This document shows, one piece after another, positions 59,718-64,000 of a DNA stretch of 64,000 bases (position 1 is its first letter; the number at the start of each line of letters is the position of its first letter). The position numbers and the translations under genes were made by a program. Source of the DNA: Thiomicrorhabdus sp041583835 (GTDB taxonomy: Bacteria; Pseudomonadota; Gammaproteobacteria; Thiomicrospirales; Thiomicrospiraceae); the NCBI RefSeq assembly GCF_041583835.1, contig NZ_JBFHFC010000010.1, positions 1 through 64,000 on the forward strand, given 5' to 3'. Below the pieces are notes generated by a model, which saw only the letters and a list, made by a program, of their open reading frames with translations, was not told where the DNA came from and made no database searches.

Positions 59718-59927
59718 TTTTAATACTCCAATAGCGACAATCTTATCTAATGAACCGGTACTTTTTATTTATATACCGTGCACTTTATAACTTTAAGATC
59801 GCCAATTTATAAATCTCACGTTTCGCGACCAAACGCAAGGGAAGCGGGAATTATACTCAAAAAAAGGATTTTTTCCAGTTTTTTTATATGAATTTCAAGC
59901 ACTTCTTCAACCCAGACCCCAAAATGC

Positions 59928-59954
59928 AAAAACGCCCCGGTTGGGGCGTTTTTT
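59928..59954 (-). terminator. Terminator of prs
   Basis: AAAAACGCCCC-GGTT-GGGGCGTTTTTT. On the minus strand it follows the prs stop codon by 25 bases, so rplY needs its own promoter in the 200 bases beyond. Confidence 0.88.
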
Positions 59955-59978
59955 CTTTACGGCACAACAACACATCAC

Positions 59979-60935
59979 TTAATGATGCATCAACTCCGTA
60001 ACCGACTCTTCCTGGTGAACACGACGAATCGTTTCACCCAACATACTGGAAATACTCACTCTACGAATACGTTCACACGCCATTGCTTCTGCGGTGGCCG
60101 GAATCGAATCCGTCACCACCAATTCTTTCAATACCGAGTTATTGATATTCTCAACGGCCGGACCCGACAATACGGCGTGCACAACATAAGCCGAAACACT
60201 TTTCGCACCACGCTCCATCAAAGCCGCTGCCGCTTTACACAATGTACCTGCCGTATCAACCATATCATCAATGATGATACAGTCGCGCCCTTCGATATCA
60301 CCAATAATATTCATGACCTGAGAGACGTTCGCTTTTGGACGACGCTTATCAATAATGGCCATATCGGCATCAACCGCCTTGGCAACGGCGCGTGCACGAA
60401 CCACACCACCCATATCAGGAGACACGATTGTGACGTTTTCCAAATCACAATTCTTTTGCATGTCTTCAACCAAAAGCGGTGAACCGTAAATATTGTCAAC
60501 CGGAATATCAAAGAAACCCTGGATTTGATCCGAGTGCAAATCTACAGTAATGACTCGGTGCGCACCCGCAACGGTAATCATGTCCGCCGACAAACGAGCG
60601 GTAATCGGCACACGCGCCGAGTGAGGACGACGATCCTGACGAGCAAAACCATAATAAGGCACTACGGCTGTAATACGCGCTGCCGAAGCTCTTTTCAAAG
60701 CATCGATCATCACCAGCATTTCCATCAAGTTGACGGCAGGCTCTGGGGTACAGGTAGGTTGTAAAACATAAACATCTTGCCCACGAACAGATTCTTTGAT
60801 CTCAACCATGATTTCGCCATCGCTAAAACGGCCTACATCGGCTTTACCTAGGGGAATATCTAAATATTGGGAGATTTTTTCTGCAAGACTGACATTTGCG
60901 TTTCCCGCAAAAATCATGACATTTCTGTTAGCCAT
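59979..60935 (-). CDS. prs: Ribose-phosphate pyrophosphokinase
   Basis: A 318-residue class I PRPP synthase (ribose-5-phosphate + ATP to PRPP + AMP) serving purine, pyrimidine, His, Trp and NAD synthesis. DLHSDQIQGFFDIPVDN near 130 and the PRPP-binding loop DDMVDTAGT near 220. Length 315 in E. coli. Confidence 0.98.
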   Translation of the reverse strand: MANRNVMIFAGNANVSLAEKISQYLDIPLGKADVGRFSDGEIMVEIKESVRGQDVYVLQPTCTPEPAVNLMEMLVMIDALKRASAARITAVVPYYGFARQDRRPHSARVPITARLSADMITVAGAHRVITVDLHSDQIQGFFDIPVDNIYGSPLLVEDMQKNCDLENVTIVSPDMGGVVRARAVAKAVDADMAIIDKRRPKANVSQVMNIIGDIEGRDCIIIDDMVDTAGTLCKAAAALMERGAKSVSAYVVHAVLSGPAVENINNSVLKELVVTDSIPATAEAMACERIRRVSISSMLGETIRRVHQEESVTELMHH

Positions 60936-60989
60936 TTAAGGCGCTCCTGTTCGAGGATAATAATGACTTGGGGAATTCAGAAAGGATAT

Positions 60990-61064
60990 TGGCAGGGCTG
61001 GCAGGATTCGAACCTGCGGTACACTGGATCAAAACCAGATGCCTTACCGCTTGGCTACAGCCCT
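60990..61064 (-). tRNA. tRNA-Gln (anticodon UUG)
   Basis: A 75-nt cloverleaf with encoded CCA. Acceptor AGGGCTG/CAGCCCT, discriminator G, D-loop AGCCAAGCGGTAAGGC, anticodon loop TTTTGAT giving UUG, T-arm GCAGGTTCGAATCCTGC. The outer anticodon-stem pair (27-43) is U-U. It lies upstream of prs on the same strand. Confidence 0.96.
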
Positions 61065-61186
61065 TTAATATCTCTGTCGTTAAAGACAGGTGCGTATTAT
61101 CCATTTATTTTCCCGAAGTTCAAGCAAAATTTTACTTTTTCTTTAGGTTATTTAAGGTTTCTTTACATCTAAACGCTATTATTGAA

Positions 61187-62953
61187 TCACCGAATCACTT
61201 CACCGGATTTCAAACGATCAATAAGCGTTTGATATTCCGAATTATTTATAAACTGATCTTTGTATTTCGCCCAAAGCTGCGTCGCCTGCTCTGTCTGCCC
61301 GGCCTGCCACAGTGTTGCAACCAAATGCATCAAAACCACGTCGTCCAGTTTAATGGACAATGCTTTTCTGAGATAAGCTTCAGCCTCTTGATACTTTTTC
61401 TGCTGATAGGCTAACCAACCGATACTATCCAATACATAATAACTGTCCGGCGCCAATTTAAAAGCTTTATTCAATAACTTTTCCGCGTCCTTCATCTTTA
61501 TGCCCTGTTCGACATAAAAGTAACCCAACGCATTTAAGGCATCCACCTCATTCGGATCCAGCTCTATAACCCTTTTCAGATTTGCCTCATATTCATCAAA
61601 GCGTTTAAGGTCGTACAACATAACCGACTGCGCCAACAACAATTCAATATTGTTCGGATCCAAGTCAATCGCCTGACTATACTCCGCTACCGACTTCTCG
61701 AACATTTGACTGGCCCGGTAGAATATTCCTTTCGCTCTCAACACTTTGACTTTGGCCTCGACACTTTCACTGTCAATCTGATCCAATACCGCCAGAGCAT
61801 CGTTTAACCCCTTGGATGCAAATACAATTTCGGCCTGATGCAACTTCGCGTCAATCGAATACGGCTCCTGCTTCACTAAACCGTAAAACGCCATAGCCTC
61901 GTCTAAATTCTCTTGCTCTTGACTCAACACACCTAAATAATAATAACCCACCGAATCATAACCGGGCTGAACGGCTACATGCTCCAGGTTTTTACGCGCA
62001 TCGGAGAATTTCTCCATTTCAATCTGCAATAGCGCCAAAGACAACCTAGAAGTCGTCGCTTCCGGATTCGCCTTCAATATCGTTTTATAACGCGATTCGG
62101 CCTGAGTAAACTTCTCAGCTTTTACTTCCAACCGAGCGACTCTTTCCTGAACCAGCCAATCGTCCGGATGCCTCTTAAGATAAGAATTCAATTCCAACAA
62201 GCCCGGTAAAGGTGAATTCAACTTTAAATAAACTTGGGAAAGCAACTGATAAATTTGCGGCTCTGTTTGCTCGCGCTCCTTTTTAGGCAACAATGCCAAA
62301 GCCTTTTTCAACATGGGCACCGCTTTATCCGACTGCTCGTAGTGTGCCGCTAAAAAACCGTAACCATAATAAACCTGCCACACATCCGGGTAAGTTTTAA
62401 CAACTTGTTCAAAAAAAGGCATCACGACTTCCGCACCCGCAGCTCGCGCCGCTCTTTGAGCCGCAGATAAAACATCTTCCTCCAAACTCGCCGTGGATAA
62501 GGTTCGGTAGTGCTTCCATTGATCAATTGCCTGCTCAACCTTGCCGGCACGCAATGACATTAAATAGGATGCACGCCAAGGCGTCGGATTAGCCGGCTCC
62601 ACTTCCAACCAAAGCTGCGCTGCACGACCGATATTATCCTCGTCATAAGTTGCCATCGATAATTCGAAAGCCCGCTTAACCAATTCGACATTCCGTGTTT
62701 TAAGCGCCAGAGGATAAATCAAGTCATAAGCGTCTCCAGGATACCCTTTCGCCACCATGACCTCCGCAGCCAACACTTGATACATCAACTGCGCACTCAA
62801 CTCCGACGTTTTTAATGATGTTTGATCACCGACCGTCACAAACGGGGCCGGAGGTTGTGACGAGATCAAAGAATTCTGAGCCGGCTTCTGTGCATCCATC
62901 GTCGAACATCCCGAAAGCGCAAACAAACCGACACAGGCAAGCCACTTATTCAT
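61187..62953 (-). CDS. TPR-repeat lipoprotein
   Basis: A 588-residue lipoprotein: signal peptide with lipobox ALSG|C (Cys16). At least ten TPR-like helix pairs follow (e.g. AVAEYSQAIDLDPNNIELLLAQSVMLYDL and EADALNALGYFYVEQG-like units between about 100 and 575). Likely an outer-membrane scaffold. Start ATG 62953 with AAAGGCAGC upstream; the frame extends to 62998. Divergent from hemA. Confidence 0.85.
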   Translation of the reverse strand: MNKWLACVGLFALSGCSTMDAQKPAQNSLISSQPPAPFVTVGDQTSLKTSELSAQLMYQVLAAEVMVAKGYPGDAYDLIYPLALKTRNVELVKRAFELSMATYDEDNIGRAAQLWLEVEPANPTPWRASYLMSLRAGKVEQAIDQWKHYRTLSTASLEEDVLSAAQRAARAAGAEVVMPFFEQVVKTYPDVWQVYYGYGFLAAHYEQSDKAVPMLKKALALLPKKEREQTEPQIYQLLSQVYLKLNSPLPGLLELNSYLKRHPDDWLVQERVARLEVKAEKFTQAESRYKTILKANPEATTSRLSLALLQIEMEKFSDARKNLEHVAVQPGYDSVGYYYLGVLSQEQENLDEAMAFYGLVKQEPYSIDAKLHQAEIVFASKGLNDALAVLDQIDSESVEAKVKVLRAKGIFYRASQMFEKSVAEYSQAIDLDPNNIELLLAQSVMLYDLKRFDEYEANLKRVIELDPNEVDALNALGYFYVEQGIKMKDAEKLLNKAFKLAPDSYYVLDSIGWLAYQQKKYQEAEAYLRKALSIKLDDVVLMHLVATLWQAGQTEQATQLWAKYKDQFINNSEYQTLIDRLKSGEVIR

Positions 62954-63181
62954 GCTGCCTTTCACTAAAAACCTTTCAACAAAACTGTCTAAATACATTA
63001 CTGAATTTTCCTATTCAAGCCCCCTGAAACACAATAACATACAGAGACCCGACTTCAACTTTTCATCTTCTAAAACGGGCAAAACCCTTATTAAAACTTG
63101 CAATTAGCCCTATAATTTAGCAGAATTACGCCTCTTTGGTCACAATTCGCTCTGGAACATTTTACGGTACACCACTCGATT
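62954..63181. promoter_or_regulatory. Divergent promoter region of the TPR lipoprotein gene and hemA
   Basis: 228 bases between divergent starts. It must hold both promoters. I see no clear operator or riboswitch. Confidence 0.5.
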
Positions 63182-64000
63182 ATGAAGCTACTCACTCTTG
63201 GCGTTAATCACGAGACCGCACCGGTCGACATCCGTGAAACCGTGTCATTCACTCCAGAACGGGCTCTTTGCGCGATGTCCGAACTCAAAAATAAGCAATT
63301 GGTCTCAGAGTGTATCATCTTATCCACATGCAACAGAACTGAAATTTATTGCACGCCCAAAAGCCCCGATGCACTCAAACAAATCCATGCTTGGCTGGAC
63401 GCTTTCTTTGAACAACCCGAAAATGCCTTAAATCAATATCTCTACAACTACCATGATATCGATGCGGTAAAACACATTATGCGGGTTGCCAGCGGATTAA
63501 ACTCATTAGTATTAGGCGAACCGCAAATTTTCGGCCAAGTTAAAGACGCCTATAATTTGGCTCATAAGGCTGACAGCATCCACCATACTTTGGAAAACCT
63601 GTTCCAGCACATATTCAGAACGGTCAAACAAGTGCGTACCGACACAGCCATAGGCTCCAGTCCGGTATCAGTCGCTTTTTCCGCAGTCACGCTATCCAAA
63701 CAGTTCTTCGGCGACCTTTCCGAACAAACCGCTTTGCTTCTTGGCGCCGGCGAGACCATCGAACTGGTTGCACGCCACTTGAAAGAGAGCCAAATCGGAA
63801 AACTGATCATCGCCAACCGCACTCTGGAACGCGCACATGACCTAGCCGAAAGTGTCGGCGGTTATGCCATCCAACTGGATGAAATTCCGGATCATTTGCA
63901 CGAAGCGGATTTAGTTATCGGATCGACCGGCAGTCCCAATGCAATCTTGAAAAAAGAGCAGGTCAAGCCGGCTTTAAAACGTCGTAAAAACCGTCCGATG
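63182..64000 (+). CDS. hemA: Glutamyl-tRNA reductase HemA, 5' part (cut by window end)
   Basis: First 273 residues. HemA reduces Glu-tRNA to glutamate-1-semialdehyde, the first step of C5-pathway haem synthesis. Catalytic Cys in LSTCNRTEIY, GEPQIFGQVK, and the NADPH-binding LLGAGET. The frame is open at the right edge. Confidence 0.97.
   Translation, partial: MKLLTLGVNHETAPVDIRETVSFTPERALCAMSELKNKQLVSECIILSTCNRTEIYCTPKSPDALKQIHAWLDAFFEQPENALNQYLYNYHDIDAVKHIMRVASGLNSLVLGEPQIFGQVKDAYNLAHKADSIHHTLENLFQHIFRTVKQVRTDTAIGSSPVSVAFSAVTLSKQFFGDLSEQTALLLGAGETIELVARHLKESQIGKLIIANRTLERAHDLAESVGGYAIQLDEIPDHLHEADLVIGSTGSPNAILKKEQVKPALKRRKNRPM

Overview
The window is a gammaproteobacterial chromosome segment. 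The content (PAS/GGDEF signalling, oxygen-independent HemN, a porin with a short Ala-rich signal peptide, and the gene orders murJ-ribF-ileS-lspA, leuS-lptE-holA-proA-nadD-rsfS-rlmH, miaB-ybeZ-ybeY-corC-lnt and hemA/prs-rplY-pth-ychF) best fits a Thiomicrospira/Hydrogenovibrio/Thiomicrorhabdus-like sulfur oxidiser. That placement is inferred from gene content and synteny, not from a phylogenetic marker. No insertion sequence, prophage, integrase or CRISPR array was seen. Almost all of the window is coding, in long same-strand runs separated by clear hairpin terminators.

Layout. 0-11 kb: an Lrp/AsnC regulator with repeated upstream motifs, clpB, a PAS-PAS-GGDEF diguanylate cyclase followed by an ElyC/SanA-like envelope protein, hemN, a second diguanylate cyclase carrying a chemoreceptor zinc-binding domain, and rlmKL. 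11-21 kb: an MltB-type lytic transglycosylase with a small follower gene; a TPP riboswitch and the thiamine operon thiC-thiO-thiS-thiG-thiDE; an L,D-transpeptidase and a Tat-exported DUF882 protein (a ycbB-ycbK type pair). 21-34 kb: cnoX, a patatin-like lipoprotein, murJ-ribF-ileS-lspA, an acetolactate-synthase-like gene with a DUF3817 gene set between murJ and rpsT, then rpsT and a palindromic intergenic element. 32-46.5 kb: rlmH to leuS, a YbeL-like protein divergent from leuS, a PsiE-like membrane protein, and the lnt-corC-ybeY-ybeZ-miaB operon.

46.6-54.3 kb is the most distinctive part: an AT-richer, entirely minus-strand locus with three large pilin-like proteins, a Fis-type response regulator, a histidine kinase, a short major-type pilin and a PglL/Wzy-type O-oligosaccharyltransferase. 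The three large proteins share a PCPDxDGDG motif after their N-terminal helix. One of them ends in about eight RTX/beta-solenoid-like repeats of roughly 20 residues. It reads as a self-regulated, probably glycosylated surface filament or tip-adhesin cassette whose secretion machinery must lie elsewhere.

54.3-64 kb: a cysteine-cluster protein, a porin, rplM-rpsI, ychF, pth, rplY, prs, tRNA-Gln(UUG), a TPR lipoprotein, and the 5' part of hemA, which runs off the right edge. The lolB and ispE genes that usually sit between hemA and prs in related genomes are absent here.
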